From Pseudomonas orientalis (lineage in GTDB: Bacteria; Pseudomonadota; Gammaproteobacteria; Pseudomonadales; Pseudomonadaceae): 64,000 nucleotides of DNA. Shown here piece by piece: positions 35,308 through 48,503 of this stretch; position 1 is the stretch's first letter; the number at the start of each line of letters is the position of its first letter. The notes below the pieces were generated by a model. That model saw only the letters and a program-made list of their open reading frames with translations. It was not told where the DNA came from and made no database searches. The position numbers were made by a program, and so were the translations under genes. The stretch is from the NCBI RefSeq assembly GCF_002934065.1, contig NZ_CP018049.1, forward strand, positions 618,501 through 682,500, given 5' to 3'.

Positions 35308-36321
35308 ATGCCAACGTTTTCTCAGCGTCATGTGTTGTTGCTGGCCAGCTACATCATCATTTTCGGCGGGTTGCTGCTGGTGCTGCCGCTCAAATTGCTG
35401 CCCAGCCTGCTGGCCGGCCTGTTGGTCTATGAACTGGTCAACATGCTCACCCCCCAACTGCAACGGCTGATCGAAGGGCGGCGTGCGCGCTGGCTGGCGG
35501 TGGCCTTGCTCGGTACCCTGATCGTCAGCGTACTTGCGCTGATCTTCGCTGGCGCCATCAGCTTTCTGCTCCACGAAGCGGAAAACCCCGGCGCTTCGCT
35601 CGACAAGTTCATGGGCGTGGTCGACCGCGCGCGCGGCCAGTTGCCGCCGTTTTTGGACGCGTACCTGCCCGCCAGCGCCGCTGAGTTTCGCGTGGCCATC
35701 GGCCAATGGCTGAGCAAACACCTGAGCGAGCTGCAACTGGTCGGCAAGGACGCCGCGCACATGTTCGTCACCTTGCTGATCGGCATGGTGCTCGGCGCGA
35801 TCATCGCCCTGCAGCGCGTGCCCGACCTGACCAAGCGCAAACCCCTGGCCGCCGCACTGTTCGACCGCCTGCACCTGCTGGTCCAGGCGTTTCGCAATAT
35901 CGTTTTCGCCCAGATCAAGATCGCCGCGCTCAACACGGCTTTCACCGCCGTGTTTCTCGCGGTGGTACTGCCGCTGTGCGGTATTCACCTGCCACTGACC
36001 AAAACCCTGATCGTGCTGACCTTCCTGCTCGGCCTGCTGCCGGTGATCGGCAACCTGATGTCCAACACTCTGATCACCATCGTGGCCCTGTCGTTGTCGA
36101 TCTGGGTGGCGGTGGCGGCGCTGGGGTATCTGATCGTGATCCACAAGGTCGAGTACTTCCTCAACGCGCGCATCGTCGGCGGGCAGATCAGTGCCAAGTC
36201 GTGGGAGTTGTTGTTGGCGATGCTGGTGTTCGAGGCAGCGTTCGGCCTGCCGGGGGTGGTGGCAGGGCCGATTTACTATGCGTATCTGAAAAGCGAGCTG
36301 AAGCTCGGCGGGATGGTTTAA
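35308..36321 (+). CDS. AI-2E/PerM-family transporter
   Basis: Encodes 337 residues with GAGG ahead of the ATG. Seven to eight membrane helices are visible, with a periplasmic domain in the middle (LLHEAENPGASLDKFM...LPPFLDAYLPASAAEF). The C-terminal cluster FLLGLLPVIGNLMSNTLITIVALS and VEYFLNARIVGGQISAKSWELLLAMLVFEAAFGLPGVVAGPIYYAYLK is the AI-2E transporter family signature. Members have been linked to export of diverse small molecules or to ion antiport, and the substrate here is unknown. Confidence 0.87.
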   Translation: MPTFSQRHVLLLASYIIIFGGLLLVLPLKLLPSLLAGLLVYELVNMLTPQLQRLIEGRRARWLAVALLGTLIVSVLALIFAGAISFLLHEAENPGASLDKFMGVVDRARGQLPPFLDAYLPASAAEFRVAIGQWLSKHLSELQLVGKDAAHMFVTLLIGMVLGAIIALQRVPDLTKRKPLAAALFDRLHLLVQAFRNIVFAQIKIAALNTAFTAVFLAVVLPLCGIHLPLTKTLIVLTFLLGLLPVIGNLMSNTLITIVALSLSIWVAVAALGYLIVIHKVEYFLNARIVGGQISAKSWELLLAMLVFEAAFGLPGVVAGPIYYAYLKSELKLGGMV

Positions 36322-36345
36322 GCCTTGTGTTGCCTGGGCTGACGC

Positions 36346-36419
36346 TATCGGGGGCAAGCCCCCTCCCACCTTTGAAGGTGTTCACATATCAAAATGTGGG
36401 AGGGGGCTTGCCCCCGATG
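36346..36419. repeat. REP doublet (REPIN), head-to-head form
   Basis: CTATCGGGGGCAAGCCCCC at 36346 and its inverse ending at 36419 have a 24-base spacer. They lie between convergent genes. Confidence 0.95.
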
Positions 36420-36444
36420 GGCGCGCCGCGGTTTAAGCTGGAAA

Positions 36445-37713
36445 TCAGCTGCCGTAGCGCTTGCTCGCCTCAATCGCCAAACCACTCCCAATACTGCCAA
36501 AGATATTGCCTTCCACATGCCGCGCATTCGGCAGCATCGCCGAAATGCTGTGGCGCAGCGCCGGGATGCCGCTTGAACCGCCGGTGAAGAACACCGTGTC
36601 CACTTGGGCCACGCTTACCGAGGCGTCGTTGAGCAACTGCGTGACACTGCCGCGCACGCGTTCGAGCAGGTTGTCGATGGATGACTCGAACAGCGCCCGG
36701 CTCAGGTCCACGCTCAGGCCCGCTTCGATACGGTCCAGCGGCACATGGCGGCTGTCTGCCTGGGTCAGCTGGATCTTCGTCTCTTCCACTTCCATGGCCA
36801 GCCAGTGCCCGGCGCGCTGTTCGATCAATTTGAACAGGCGGTCGATGCCGCCGGTGTCTTCGATGTCGTAGCGCATGCTGCCCAGGGCCAGCTGGGATTT
36901 TTGCGAGTACACCGAGTTGATGGTGTGCCAGGTGGCCAGGTTCATGTGGTGGCTGGTGGGCATGTAGGCGCCGCTCTTCATGCGGCTGCCGTAGCCGAAC
37001 AGCGGCATCATGCCGGCCAGCGAGAGCTGTTTGTCGAAGTCGGTGCCGCCGATGTGCACGCCGCCGGTGGCGAGGATATCGCTCTGGCGGTTGTCGTTGT
37101 GGCGACGGTCCGGCGACAGGCGCACCAGGGAGAAGTCGGAGGTACCGCCGCCGATGTCGACGATCAGCACCAGCTCTTCTTTTTCAATGGTGGACTCGTA
37201 GTCGAACGCCGCCGCAATCGGTTCGTACTGGAACGAGATGTCCTTGAAGCCGATCTTGCGCGCCACGTCCACCAGGGTGTTCTCGGCTTCCTGGTCGGCC
37301 ATCGGGTCGTCATCGACGAAGAATACCGGGCGGCCCAGCACCACTTCTTCGAACTCACGACCGGCGTTGGCTTCGGCGCGGCTCTTGAGTTGGCCGATAA
37401 ACAGCGCCAGCAGGTCAGTGAACGGCATTGCAGTGCCAAGCACGCTGGTGTCGTGCTTGATCAGCTTGGAACCCAGCAGGCTCTTGAGCGAGCGCATCAA
37501 GCGGCCTTCGTAGTTCTCCAGGTATTCGTGCAGCGCCAGGCGACCGTACACCGGGCGGCGCTCCTCAAAGTTGAAGAAGACCACCGACGGCAGGGTGATT
37601 TTGTCGTCCTCCAGCGCGATCAGCGTTTCCATGCCGGGACGGATCCAGCCGACGGTGGAGTTGGACGTGCCGAAGTCAATACCACAGGCACGGGCTGGGG
37701 ATGGGTTTTTCAT
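36445..37713 (-). CDS. Hsp70-family chaperone, YegD-like
   Basis: Encodes 422 residues from ATG 37713 (MKNPSPARACGIDFGTSNSTVGW). It has the actin-like ATPase fold only: phosphate-1 GIDFGTSNST, phosphate-2 VLIVDIGGGTSDFSLV and adenosine motif VFFTGGSSGIPALR. There is no separate substrate-binding domain or lid, as in E. coli YegD. It is divergent from cbpA, a J-domain protein gene, separated by 238 bp. A functional partnership is possible but not shown. Confidence 0.88.
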   Translation of the reverse strand: MKNPSPARACGIDFGTSNSTVGWIRPGMETLIALEDDKITLPSVVFFNFEERRPVYGRLALHEYLENYEGRLMRSLKSLLGSKLIKHDTSVLGTAMPFTDLLALFIGQLKSRAEANAGREFEEVVLGRPVFFVDDDPMADQEAENTLVDVARKIGFKDISFQYEPIAAAFDYESTIEKEELVLIVDIGGGTSDFSLVRLSPDRRHNDNRQSDILATGGVHIGGTDFDKQLSLAGMMPLFGYGSRMKSGAYMPTSHHMNLATWHTINSVYSQKSQLALGSMRYDIEDTGGIDRLFKLIEQRAGHWLAMEVEETKIQLTQADSRHVPLDRIEAGLSVDLSRALFESSIDNLLERVRGSVTQLLNDASVSVAQVDTVFFTGGSSGIPALRHSISAMLPNARHVEGNIFGSIGSGLAIEASKRYGS

Positions 37714-37951
37714 GTCTATCGGGTTCCGGTTGAAAAACGGCCGCGCAGTGTATGCCAGTCGCAAGCGCTTGCGTAGGCCAACCATCCGTTAAATCGCGCT
37801 TGAAAGTACGGGATTTGCCCCCACATCTGTTGCATACGGCTGATGCCGATAACACTTTGACGTACCCCCGGGCCGCAACCCTCAACAGGTGCAAACCAGC
37901 GCACGTTGCGCACCGGGCAGTGCGATCTCGATAAAGGATGGTGAACCGTCG

Positions 37952-38893
37952 ATGGATTTCAAAGATTACTACAAGATTCTGGGTGTCGAGCCGACGGCCG
38001 ATGACAAGGAAATCAAGGCTGCCTATCGCAAGCTCGCGCGCAAATATCACCCCGATGTGAGCAAGGAAAAAGACGCCGAAGCGAAATTCAAGGACGCGTC
38101 CGAAGCCTATGAAGCGCTTAAAAGCGCCGACAAGCGAGCCGAGTACGACGAATTGCGCAAATACGGCCAGCATGGCCAGCCGTTCCAGGGCCCGCCGGGC
38201 TGGCAGAGCCGTGGCGGCTTTGGCGGTGGTGGCGCGGGCACTGAGGACTTCTCGGACTTTTTCAGCTCGATCTTCGGTGGTCGTGGCGATGCCTTCGGGG
38301 GCGGCCAGCGCCGTCCTGCCGGGCGCAAGGGCCAGGACGTCGAGATGCAGCTGACGGTGCACCTTGAAGAGACACTGTCTACCGAGTCCAAGCAGATCAA
38401 CTTCCAGGTGCCGCAATACGACGCCTCGGGCCGGCACGTGAGCAACACCACCAAGAGCCTGAACGTGAAGATCCCCGCCGGCGTGGCCGACGGCGAGCGC
38501 ATCCGCCTCAAAGGGCAGGGCGCACCGGGCATTGGTGGCGGAGCGAATGGCGACCTGTACCTGATCATCAAGTTTGCGCCGCACCCCAAGTTCGAAGTGG
38601 ATGGCGAAAACCTGATCATCAACCTGCCACTGGCCCCGTGGGAGTTGGCCTTGGGCGCGGAAGTGGCAGTGCCGACCCTCACCGGCAAGATCAACCTCAA
38701 GGTGCCCGCCGGTAGCCAGAACGGCCAGCGCATGCGCGCCAAGGGCCATGGCCTGCTGAACAAGGCCGGGCAGCGCGGTTATCTGTTTGTGCAGCTCAAG
38801 GCCGTGATGCCCAAGAGCAGTGATGAGGAGGTCAAGGCGCTGTGGCAGGAGCTGGCACAGAAGGCCGCGTTCAACCCGCGTGAGCATTTTTGA
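37952..38893 (+). CDS. cbpA: J-domain co-chaperone CbpA
   Basis: Encodes 313 residues from ATG 37952 ([21 protein letters not shown]). The J domain is at residues 1-70 with HPD at 33-35, followed by a Gly/Phe-rich linker (GGFGGGGAG...[17 protein letters not shown]) and the DnaJ C-terminal beta domains with no zinc-finger cysteines, so it is CbpA rather than DnaJ. In E. coli CbpA also binds DNA and is regulated by CbpM. No cbpM follows here; the next gene is unrelated. Confidence 0.93.
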   Translation: MDFKDYYKILGVEPTADDKEIKAAYRKLARKYHPDVSKEKDAEAKFKDASEAYEALKSADKRAEYDELRKYGQHGQPFQGPPGWQSRGGFGGGGAGTEDFSDFFSSIFGGRGDAFGGGQRRPAGRKGQDVEMQLTVHLEETLSTESKQINFQVPQYDASGRHVSNTTKSLNVKIPAGVADGERIRLKGQGAPGIGGGANGDLYLIIKFAPHPKFEVDGENLIINLPLAPWELALGAEVAVPTLTGKINLKVPAGSQNGQRMRAKGHGLLNKAGQRGYLFVQLKAVMPKSSDEEVKALWQELAQKAAFNPREHF

Positions 38894-38974
38894 TCGGCGA
38901 TAAATAGCTAGGGCTTTCCAAACCGGGCGATCCGATAGGTTGGGTTTTTCACAACCCTTCATGGATGGCCCGAT

Positions 38975-41900
38975 ATGTCAGAACAACCCGTTATCTCTAC
39001 CCGCGAAGGCAAGTTCAACGTTGACCTTCGGGGCGTGCATTACGACTTCCTCAAGGACCGCGTGCCCGGTTGGTTCAACCAGGCAACTACCCAGCGCCAG
39101 GAAGAACTCGCCAATCACGAGATGGAACTGCCCAGATGGTATCTGGCCGCTACGGCTCAGCAGAGGTCCGAACTGGCCGCCAGCCATACCCGTTATCGCG
39201 AGACCTTGAACCAGGTGGAAAACAGCCTGGGCGATATCGAGGATGTGAAGGCATTTGCCGAACAGCCGCTGAAAGACGCGATCAAGCAACGCTTCAACCT
39301 GGAGCTGGACGTCAACAACGTCTATTTCGCGCGTAAGTATGGGTTTAAAGGTCGTGATGATCTATTCGGCGCGTTTGTCTTCGAACAGCAAAGCGATCCG
39401 CAGCTTCGTTATGAATACCGTACGGTTTCCCTGCTTGAAGCCGCCCTGGCCAATTTCGAACCCGACGAAGAGCGAGCGAGCACCTGCCAGGATTGTCAGC
39501 TCATTACCACAGTGGGCGCGAATGGGGGCGATGTGATCCCAAACCCGAGCGTGTTCAGGTCTTATGCCCTGGCCATTGCTCCCCATGAATTTGCCCAAAT
39601 GTGCCGCAGCCTGGATTTGGGTAAGTTGTATCAGGAACACATCAAGTCCATCGTCCAACCCGCAGATGAAACTCAGCGCACGGCACTGCAAGCGCAACTG
39701 CAAGAGCACCAGCGCCAACTGCTGGCGCTGAGCGCGGAGCTGGCGGCTCAAACGCCCGAATGGGGCATCAGCGCCGATGTTTATGGAATGCTCAAGCAGG
39801 TCATTACCGACCCAGGCAGCGCCACCCTTGATGGCAAGCCAGTGACGTTTGTCGCTCTGAACGTGTTTGGCAGTGTGCTGGTGGGGCCCTTGCTGATCGG
39901 CCCTGAGCGTAAAGGCAGTGACAGAGTCGAGCGCCTTGTGGTGTTTATCCCCAATGATCCACAGCAACCGCTCAAGGAGTATGCCTCCAGCGGGGAGTTC
40001 ATGGCCGATCTGCGGACGCGCCTGCACAGCGCGTCGTATCGGCGCTTTTTCAGTCGCTTCGTGCCCCAGCGTGAGCAAGGGGTTTTCTTCCGGCACTTCA
40101 ACGTGCTGTATAAACCCGCCAACGGCAACGGTGTGACCGGCGATTACCCGATGGCGGCAAGGCCGCCGAGACTGCCCCTGGATGAGTTGAAAATCGGCGC
40201 CAACCTGTGGGAGCTGCTGCGCGAGGCCCAGGTGCGCAAGATTCTGGCTGACGCCCGTGCTGTGGCGGTGCCTACCGGTGACGAAGACCGCGAGGCGCGC
40301 ATGGACCGGCTGGTGAGCTACCTGGACGCCGTGAACAGCGTGTTCAACCTCGGCGCATTCGTAGTGCCGGGGCTGGGGCCGATCATGCTGGCGGTGGGCG
40401 CGGCGCAGATGTGCTCCGAGGTGTACGAAGGTATCGAAGCCTACGAGCAAGGCGATACGAAGACCATGTGGGCGCACTTTTCCAGCGTGGCCCTCAATGC
40501 TGCGGTGCAGGGTACCGGCGCGAAGGTGTTACCCGCAGTCAAATGGGCGAGTTCGATCGACCACCTCAAGCCGGTCACGCTGCCAACCGGCAAGCAGGTG
40601 CTGTGGAATCCTGATATGACCCCTTACAAGGTGCCCGTCGAGCTGGCCCCGGGCACCAAGCCGGACGCCTTGGGCCTCTACCCGCACAATGGGCAGACGG
40701 TGCTGCCCATTGACGGCGACTACTATCAGGTCCGGCAGGAAGCCGACACCGGCCAGTATCGCATTCAGCACCCGAGTCGCCCCGGCGCCTATGAACCACA
40801 ACTGGAACATAACCATGCCGGCGCCTGGAGCCATGAAGTCGAGCAACCGCTGACCTGGGATAAACCGACCCTGATCAGGCGCCTGGGCCTGGACCGGCAA
40901 GGGCTTGGCAGCGCAACGCTGGAGCAGGCGCTTATTTCCAGTGGTGTCGAAGAAGACGTCTTGCGCCAGACCTTTGTTGTGCATGACCCCGTGCCTATGT
41001 TGTTGGACGATACGATCCAGCATTTCAAGGCGCATCAGGCACTGACAACTTTTGTCGAACAAATGAAAAGCAGCGACCCGGTCGTCTATGCTCAGGCCGA
41101 CCCCGTGCTGCAACTGCAAATCATGCGTCGACGAGGGATGTTGCCTGATACGCCGCTGCGGGTGAGGGTCAGTGGCAACAACAGCAGAGTTTTGTGGGAG
41201 GAGACCTTCGGGGACGCCTCCAGACGTGTAGTAGAGGTCAGTGAAAGCCAATTGACGAGCGGTGAGTGGCTCAATCAAGTGCTGTTCAGCTTGCAGGGTG
41301 TGGATCCTACGCTCAGGGAAATCCCTGGCAGTGCCGAAGAGTCGCTGGCGGTGCGGGCCGGCAAGCTGCGTGAACACATCGCCAATGTCGTCGATACCTT
41401 TAAGAGCTCGCTGGTCGAAGAGCGCTACCAAGCCTTGAATGCCACGAACGATCCTGATGTGCGCCTGGTCCTGGCGACTTACCCCAGGCTGCCGGCGTCG
41501 ATGGCCATTGAGCTGCTCAAAAGGCTGAGCGTTGAACAGTTGCAGATATTTCGAGATACCGGGTTTCTGCCCGAAGAGCGAATTGAACAGGCGAGGTGGC
41601 TTGAGCAGGAAGTCCGGGTGTCGCGCGCCTATGAAGGCCTGCAATTGGACACACTGGCAGGCATCGACAGCCAGCGCCTCGCCTTGCGCACCCTGGAAAC
41701 CTTGCCTGGATGGCAGCGTGGAACGCGGGTGGAGTTGCGTCACTATTCGGCCCAAGGCACGCTGCTGGATGCCATCGGTTCCCCGGACTCAACTACTACC
41801 AAGACCCTGGTGCTCAAGGACAATGGGTTGTTCGAGGCACCTATGCCCAGGGATTTTTTTGGGGCGACCTGGGACCAGTTGTCCGCCACCGAACGCCAGA

Positions 41901-44878
41901 ACCTTGGGTTCACCGATGCACAGCAGTTGAAGACCGCGATCCAACAAGCGCCTTTGCCTCGTGAGCCGCTGCGCACGGTGTTGCTGGAGAACCCGGTGCG
42001 CAAGCCGACGGTTGATTCGACACTGAGATTGCTTGGCGGTGGCGGCGGATCCAGCCGACAGGCGACCAGCGTTAGCGATGTCGATTCAGTGCACGAGCAG
42101 GTCACCGATCTGTTCCCTTTGATTGACGAGGAGGCCGTCGATGCGTTCGTCCGCACATTGGGCGACGACGTCAAGGGTGGGTTGAAACGCTGGAAGGCTG
42201 AGCTCAAAACGTTGACGAGGGAGTTGGATAACTGGGTTTACGCCAGTGGGCCGCCGCGCGCTGATGCCGACCTTCGCCGCGCGTCCTATATAGCCAGAGA
42301 GATCAAGAGTCACTGGCGGCGTATGAATCAAGGCCCCCTGACGCTGATGATGAGGGGCGATCTGGAACTTCCGCTACTAAGTGCCGACTTCAGCCACGTT
42401 GAGGGGCTTGAGATCGAGGGTACCGGTTGGTCCGGCGAGACTGATGCTTTCCTCACATCATTCACCCACGTCAAGCATTTGGCCCTGATCGGTTGCCGGC
42501 TTACCGAGTTACCCGGCGCTATCGGTGAAATGCGCTCCCTGACTTCGTTGAACCTGACCGGCAATAAGCTTAAGTTGACCCCACCAACCAGCCGTATGCT
42601 GAGCAACCTCAGCTCCCTTGCGACGCTTGATCTGTGCAACAACCCGCTGGGTATAGCCCCCGACGTCAGTGGTATGCCAAACCTGACGGAGTTAAACCTG
42701 AGGAATACGCAGATTGCGCAGTGGCCCTCGGGATTAACCGCACTGACTGGATTGAGACGCGTCGATTTATCCCAAAACCGCCTGCAGGAGGTTCCACCAG
42801 AACATTTGACACCACCGCCTGAGCAGCTTGAAGCGATCGCTCGCATAAACAACGTCCTGCTGCTTGAGAACAACAGGTTTCCCACCGACTATTGGCAGCG
42901 GTTCGATCGCTACTGGCAGACGTTGACGCACACACGACCCGAACTGCTGCAAGGAGCCCTTGATGGCGCCTTTGACAGTGGTAATCCAAGGCTTAGGGTC
43001 ATGCGGGAAATATATCCCGACATTGGCATTCAAGTCTGCCGGGAGACGATTTGGTCGTTGGGCGAGCGCGCCGATGCAGAGCTGGCCCAGCGTGAGCAGG
43101 AATTTAGAGCGCTCAAGCGTCAGTTAAGAGCCTGGAGCCACGCCTACGAGCGTCAGGGTTACGAGCAATTCACCGATCGTAATCGCGCCAGTCACCGCAT
43201 CATGAACTGCTGGAGAGCGGATAACCCCCTCGTTCCAGCCAGCGACGGTACACTCATCGACATCGAACTGGACCTCAGTGGTTTGCGCTTGTCGAGGCTG
43301 CCCGACCTTGGCGCGAATTTCATCCGTCCGGCGGTACTCAAACTGAACCGTCTGAACCTGCGCACATCACCAGAAGGCTTCTTGGCGCACTGCCGCGGTG
43401 TGCGCTCGCTGGACATGTCGGATAACCATTTGTTCGAGTTGCCGCCAGCCGTGGGGAATATGAACGAGTTGACCCGTTTATCTCTGCAAAACAACCGAAT
43501 CCGCTTGACTGCCGAGTCGGTTGCTCTCCTGTCCTCGCGAGCGACACTTCGTGACTTGATACTCGATGATAACCTCCTCGGCCTGACGCCGGATTTCAGC
43601 CAGATGACCGATTTGCGTACCTTGCAGATGAGCAATGCGGGGATTGATACCTGGCCTGCGGGATTGGTTGAGCGGACGAACCTGCTACGGGTCGATCTGA
43701 GCCAAAACAGTATTACCACTATCCCGGACTCCGTCATTGCACCGTCGGATGAGCAGTTGGCGCAGACGGCGCGCGTGACTCGTGTGACGGATATCAGCGA
43801 GAACCCGTTGACCGAGCAAACCCGGCGACAAGTCCACGAATATAGCCGGCGCCTTGAGGAAGCCGGGCTGATGTCTGAGGATCTTCCGAACGCGCTACGG
43901 TTGACAGCTGATATTGCCCCTGACCGTGAGGCATCCACATACGGCCCGCAGGATCCATTTCTGCGTTGGTCCCAAGGCATGTCCCCGCAAGACGCGAGTA
44001 GCAAACGGCTCCTATGGGTGGCGTTGGAGCGCATACCGAGAGTCGACCCGTTTTTTGACATCCTTGAGCGTCTGGAACCGACTGTCACCGACCATGCCGA
44101 CATGCAGCGCCGCGTCTGGGAAGTGATCGAAAGCATCACCCAGGACACCGCCGAATCGGAAACCCTGCGCACGGAACTCCTCGACCTGGCCGGCGAGCCA
44201 GGGTGTTGTGACCTTGCGGCTTTCTCCTTCAGTAACCTGGAAGTGCGCACGCTGGCCTACAAGGCTCGGGTGCAGGCCACGGATCAGACCCAGGGCCTGC
44301 AATTGGCAAGCTTATCCAGGGGCTTGTTCCGCCTGCACGAAGTGGACACGATCGCGTCGGCGGATATCCAGCGCAGCGAAGCCATCATCAATGACCCCAA
44401 CGTGTCGGCGGCCGACAAGTTGCCCCATACCCAGCGCCTGGACGAAGAGGTTGAGATCCGACTGGCGTATCGTTACGGCCTCAAGGATCGGCTCCAGCTA
44501 CCGGGGCAGCCGCAGAAGGTCGTGCATACCAACTGGGGCGACGTTACCTCATCAATGCTCGATAGTGCCTATGACACGATCAAAGCCCTGGATAACTCTG
44601 CGCAAGAGCTTCAGGCGCTGCTGTCCAGGGACTTTTGGCAGGATTACCTGAAAGGCAAATACCCCTCGCAATTTGACGAACTGCGCAATCCGTTTCACGA
44701 TCAGTTGGAGGACTTGCGCAGCAGGTTTGAATCCAGAACGATCACCGAGGCTCTTTACGATCAACGGGCCAGAGAACTTCAAGCGCAATTGCAAATCAGC
44801 GAGGCGGTGCTGATCGAGACACTGACCCGTCAGGAGTTGCTTGAGCATCCGCTGGACGTGGCTGAGGTCGTTACCTAA
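38975..44878 (+). CDS. Giant LRR protein with NEL-type E3 ligase domain
   Basis: Encodes 1967 residues with no signal peptide. The N-terminal ~900 residues resemble the DUF6543 dermonecrotic-toxin-like region and include a hydrophobic stretch at about residues 452-490 ([24 protein letters not shown]). Two leucine-rich-repeat blocks follow, about 1145-1275 and 1427-1611, with repeats such as [11 protein letters not shown] and [11 protein letters not shown], separated by a helical segment (about 1306-1421). The C-terminal ~300 residues match NEL (IpaH/SspH-type E3 ubiquitin ligase) architecture; the CxD catalytic motif is Cys1744-Cys1745-Asp1746 in [19 protein letters not shown]. It is probably an effector acting in eukaryotic cells. 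No secretion genes are adjacent. Its 3' end overlaps the convergent ureC stop by 4 bases. Confidence 0.88.
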   Translation: MSEQPVISTREGKFNVDLRGVHYDFLKDRVPGWFNQATTQRQEELANHEMELPRWYLAATAQQRSELAASHTRYRETLNQVENSLGDIEDVKAFAEQPLKDAIKQRFNLELDVNNVYFARKYGFKGRDDLFGAFVFEQQSDPQLRYEYRTVSLLEAALANFEPDEERASTCQDCQLITTVGANGGDVIPNPSVFRSYALAIAPHEFAQMCRSLDLGKLYQEHIKSIVQPADETQRTALQAQLQEHQRQLLALSAELAAQTPEWGISADVYGMLKQVITDPGSATLDGKPVTFVALNVFGSVLVGPLLIGPERKGSDRVERLVVFIPNDPQQPLKEYASSGEFMADLRTRLHSASYRRFFSRFVPQREQGVFFRHFNVLYKPANGNGVTGDYPMAARPPRLPLDELKIGANLWELLREAQVRKILADARAVAVPTGDEDREARMDRLVSYLDAVNSVFNLGAFVVPGLGPIMLAVGAAQMCSEVYEGIEAYEQGDTKTMWAHFSSVALNAAVQGTGAKVLPAVKWASSIDHLKPVTLPTGKQVLWNPDMTPYKVPVELAPGTKPDALGLYPHNGQTVLPIDGDYYQVRQEADTGQYRIQHPSRPGAYEPQLEHNHAGAWSHEVEQPLTWDKPTLIRRLGLDRQGLGSATLEQALISSGVEEDVLRQTFVVHDPVPMLLDDTIQHFKAHQALTTFVEQMKSSDPVVYAQADPVLQLQIMRRRGMLPDTPLRVRVSGNNSRVLWEETFGDASRRVVEVSESQLTSGEWLNQVLFSLQGVDPTLREIPGSAEESLAVRAGKLREHIANVVDTFKSSLVEERYQALNATNDPDVRLVLATYPRLPASMAIELLKRLSVEQLQIFRDTGFLPEERIEQARWLEQEVRVSRAYEGLQLDTLAGIDSQRLALRTLETLPGWQRGTRVELRHYSAQGTLLDAIGSPDSTTTKTLVLKDNGLFEAPMPRDFFGATWDQLSATERQNLGFTDAQQLKTAIQQAPLPREPLRTVLLENPVRKPTVDSTLRLLGGGGGSSRQATSVSDVDSVHEQVTDLFPLIDEEAVDAFVRTLGDDVKGGLKRWKAELKTLTRELDNWVYASGPPRADADLRRASYIAREIKSHWRRMNQGPLTLMMRGDLELPLLSADFSHVEGLEIEGTGWSGETDAFLTSFTHVKHLALIGCRLTELPGAIGEMRSLTSLNLTGNKLKLTPPTSRMLSNLSSLATLDLCNNPLGIAPDVSGMPNLTELNLRNTQIAQWPSGLTALTGLRRVDLSQNRLQEVPPEHLTPPPEQLEAIARINNVLLLENNRFPTDYWQRFDRYWQTLTHTRPELLQGALDGAFDSGNPRLRVMREIYPDIGIQVCRETIWSLGERADAELAQREQEFRALKRQLRAWSHAYERQGYEQFTDRNRASHRIMNCWRADNPLVPASDGTLIDIELDLSGLRLSRLPDLGANFIRPAVLKLNRLNLRTSPEGFLAHCRGVRSLDMSDNHLFELPPAVGNMNELTRLSLQNNRIRLTAESVALLSSRATLRDLILDDNLLGLTPDFSQMTDLRTLQMSNAGIDTWPAGLVERTNLLRVDLSQNSITTIPDSVIAPSDEQLAQTARVTRVTDISENPLTEQTRRQVHEYSRRLEEAGLMSEDLPNALRLTADIAPDREASTYGPQDPFLRWSQGMSPQDASSKRLLWVALERIPRVDPFFDILERLEPTVTDHADMQRRVWEVIESITQDTAESETLRTELLDLAGEPGCCDLAAFSFSNLEVRTLAYKARVQATDQTQGLQLASLSRGLFRLHEVDTIASADIQRSEAIINDPNVSAADKLPHTQRLDEEVEIRLAYRYGLKDRLQLPGQPQKVVHTNWGDVTSSMLDSAYDTIKALDNSAQELQALLSRDFWQDYLKGKYPSQFDELRNPFHDQLEDLRSRFESRTITEALYDQRARELQAQLQISEAVLIETLTRQELLEHPLDVAEVVT

Positions 44879-46575
44879 AACAAAAAGTAGCGCTGGGCCA
44901 TGGGCAGTACATCGGCCGGCTCGCACCACAGCAACTGGCCGTCGGCCCTGACCTGATAGGTCTGCGGATCAACCTCGATATCCGGCAGGTAATCGTTGTG
45001 GATCAGGTCGCTTTTCTGCACATCACGGCAACCCTTGACCACTGCAATCTGCTTCTTCAATCCCAGGGCCTCGGGCAGGCCGGCGTCCTGTGCCGCCTGG
45101 CTGATGAACGTCAGGCTGGTGGCGTGCAGCGAGCCGCCGAAGCTGGCGAACATCGGGCGATAGTGCACTGGTTGTGGCGTGGGGATCGAGGCGTTGGCAT
45201 CGCCCATCAGGCTTGAGGCAATCGCGCCGCCCTTGAGGATCAGGGTTGGCTTGATGCCGAAGAAGGCCGGGCGCCACAACACCAGGTCCGCCCATTTGCC
45301 GACTTCGACAGAACCGACGATATGGCTCACGCCGTGGGTGATCGCCGGGTTGATGGTGTACTTGGCGATGTAGCGCTTGGCGCGGAAGTTGTCGTTGCCG
45401 GGGCCGTCACCCGGCAGCGGGCCGCGCTGTTTTTTCATCTTGTCGGCGGTCTGCCAGGTGCGTGTGATCACCTCGCCGACACGGCCCATGGCCTGGCTGT
45501 CGGAGCTGATCATCGAGAACGCGCCCAGGTCATGCAGGATGTCTTCGGCGGCGATGGTCTCGCGGCGGATACGGCTTTCGGCGAAGGCCACGTCTTCGGC
45601 AATGCTCGGATCGAGGTGATGGCACACCATCAGCATGTCCAGGTGTTCGTCGATGGTGTTGCGCGTGAACGGGCGTGTCGGGTTGGTGGAACTGGGCAGC
45701 ACGTTCGGGAAACCGCAGGCCTTGATGATGTCCGGCGCATGGCCGCCACCGGCACCTTCGGTGTGGTAGGTGTGAATGGTGCGGCCCTTGAGCGCGGCGA
45801 GGGTGGTTTCGACGAAGCCGGACTCGTTGAGCGTGTCGCTGTGGATCGCCACCTGCACATCGTATTGGTCGGCGACGCTCAGGCAGTTATCAATGCTGGC
45901 GGGCGTGGTGCCCCAGTCTTCATGCAGCTTCAAACCGATGGCTCCGGCCTTGACCTGCTCGATCAACGGCTCGGGCAAACTGGCGTTGCCCTTGCCGGTA
46001 AACCCGATGTTCATCGGGAACGAATCACTGGCCTGCAGCATGCGCGCCAGGTGCCACGGGCCGGAGGTGCAGGTGGTGGCGTTGGTACCGGTGGCCGGCC
46101 CCGTGCCGCCGCCGATCATGGTGGTGACGCCGCTGGTCAGTGCCTCTTCGATCTGCTGCGGGCAGATGAAATGCACATGGGAGTCGATGCCGCCGGCGGT
46201 GAGGATCATGCCTTCACCGGCGATCACTTCGGTGCTGGCGCCGATGGCCATGGTCACGCCGGGCTGGATATCCGGGTTGCCGGCCTTGCCGATGGCGTGG
46301 ATGCGGCCGTTCTTCAAGCCAACGTCAGCCTTGACGATGCCCCAGTGGTCGATGATCAGCGCGTTGGTGATTAGGGTGTCGACGACTTCATGGGCGAGCA
46401 ATTGGCTCTGGCCCTGGCCGTCACGAATCACCTTGCCGCCGCCGAATTTGACTTCTTCGCCATAGACAGTGAAGTCCTGTTCGACTTCGACAAACAGCTC
46501 GGTGTCGGCCAGGCGGACCTTGTCACCGACAGTGGGGCCGTACATGTCGGCGTAGGCTTGGCGGGTGATTTTCAT
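44875..46575 (-). CDS. ureC: Urease alpha subunit UreC
   Basis: Encodes 566 residues from ATG 46575 ([28 protein letters not shown]), the usual UreC length. It hydrolyses urea to ammonia and carbamate at a di-nickel site. The metal ligands are the two His of [14 protein letters not shown], the carbamylated Lys of [13 protein letters not shown] and the later His of AIHSDTLNE and [14 protein letters not shown]. The active-site flap His lies in [25 protein letters not shown]. It assembles with UreA and UreB. A REP doublet separates it from ureB. Confidence 0.98.
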   Translation of the reverse strand: MKITRQAYADMYGPTVGDKVRLADTELFVEVEQDFTVYGEEVKFGGGKVIRDGQGQSQLLAHEVVDTLITNALIIDHWGIVKADVGLKNGRIHAIGKAGNPDIQPGVTMAIGASTEVIAGEGMILTAGGIDSHVHFICPQQIEEALTSGVTTMIGGGTGPATGTNATTCTSGPWHLARMLQASDSFPMNIGFTGKGNASLPEPLIEQVKAGAIGLKLHEDWGTTPASIDNCLSVADQYDVQVAIHSDTLNESGFVETTLAALKGRTIHTYHTEGAGGGHAPDIIKACGFPNVLPSSTNPTRPFTRNTIDEHLDMLMVCHHLDPSIAEDVAFAESRIRRETIAAEDILHDLGAFSMISSDSQAMGRVGEVITRTWQTADKMKKQRGPLPGDGPGNDNFRAKRYIAKYTINPAITHGVSHIVGSVEVGKWADLVLWRPAFFGIKPTLILKGGAIASSLMGDANASIPTPQPVHYRPMFASFGGSLHATSLTFISQAAQDAGLPEALGLKKQIAVVKGCRDVQKSDLIHNDYLPDIEVDPQTYQVRADGQLLWCEPADVLPMAQRYFLF

Positions 46576-46614
46576 GTGTGTGCCCTGAAGAATATGTGTT
46601 GAATGTGAAACCGC

Positions 46615-46687
46615 TATCGGGGGCAAGCCCCCTCCCACATTTGGAGCTGTGAATACCTTCAAAGGTGGGAGGGGGCTTGCCCCCGAT
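46615..46687. repeat. REP doublet (REPIN) between ureB and ureC
   Basis: Head-to-head doublet inside the urease gene cluster, with spacer TTTGGAGCTGTGAATACCTT and so on. Confidence 0.95.
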
Positions 46688-46693
46688 GAGGCT

Positions 46694-48047
<1,354 letters not shown>

Positions 48048-48056
48048 CGCTGCACC

Positions 48057-48359
48057 TTACGCAATGGGTTGATGAACGGTGACCAGCTTGGTGCCGTCCG
48101 GGAAGGTGGCCTCCACCTGGATATCCGGGATCATTTCCGGGATGCCTTCCATCACCTGTTCGCGGTTGAGCAGGGTGGTGCCGTAGTGCATCAGGTCGGC
48201 CACGGTGCGGCCATCGCGGGCGCCTTCCATCAGGGCGGCGGAGATATAGGCGATGGTTTCCGGGTAGTTGAGCTTCACACCGCGCGCCAGTCGCCGTTCG
48301 GCGACCAGGCCTGCGGTGAAGATCAGCAGCTTGTCTTTTTCCCGTGGGGTCAGGTCCAT
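48057..48359 (-). CDS. ureA: Urease gamma subunit UreA
   Basis: Encodes 100 residues, nearly invariant in the family ([58 protein letters not shown]). It is the smallest structural subunit of the cytosolic urease. The two GNAT genes and then ureB follow in order. Confidence 0.97.
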   Translation of the reverse strand: MDLTPREKDKLLIFTAGLVAERRLARGVKLNYPETIAYISAALMEGARDGRTVADLMHYGTTLLNREQVMEGIPEMIPDIQVEATFPDGTKLVTVHQPIA

Positions 48360-48404
48360 GGTTCAAGGTCCTTTAAATGCATTCTTAAATACAATGAAGA
48401 TCAA

Positions 48405-48494
48405 GTGTGGGAGGGGGCTTGCCCCCGATTGTGGTGTGTCAGGCACTGCATCTGTTACTGACCCACCGCCATCGGGGGCAAGCCCCCTCCCACA
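48405..48494. repeat. REP doublet (REPIN) between ureD and ureA
   Basis: Tail-to-tail units with spacer GTGGTGTGTCAGGCACTGCATC...ACTGACCCACCGCC lie inside the urease cluster. Confidence 0.95.
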
Positions 48495-48503
48495 TTTTGA
48501 TCT

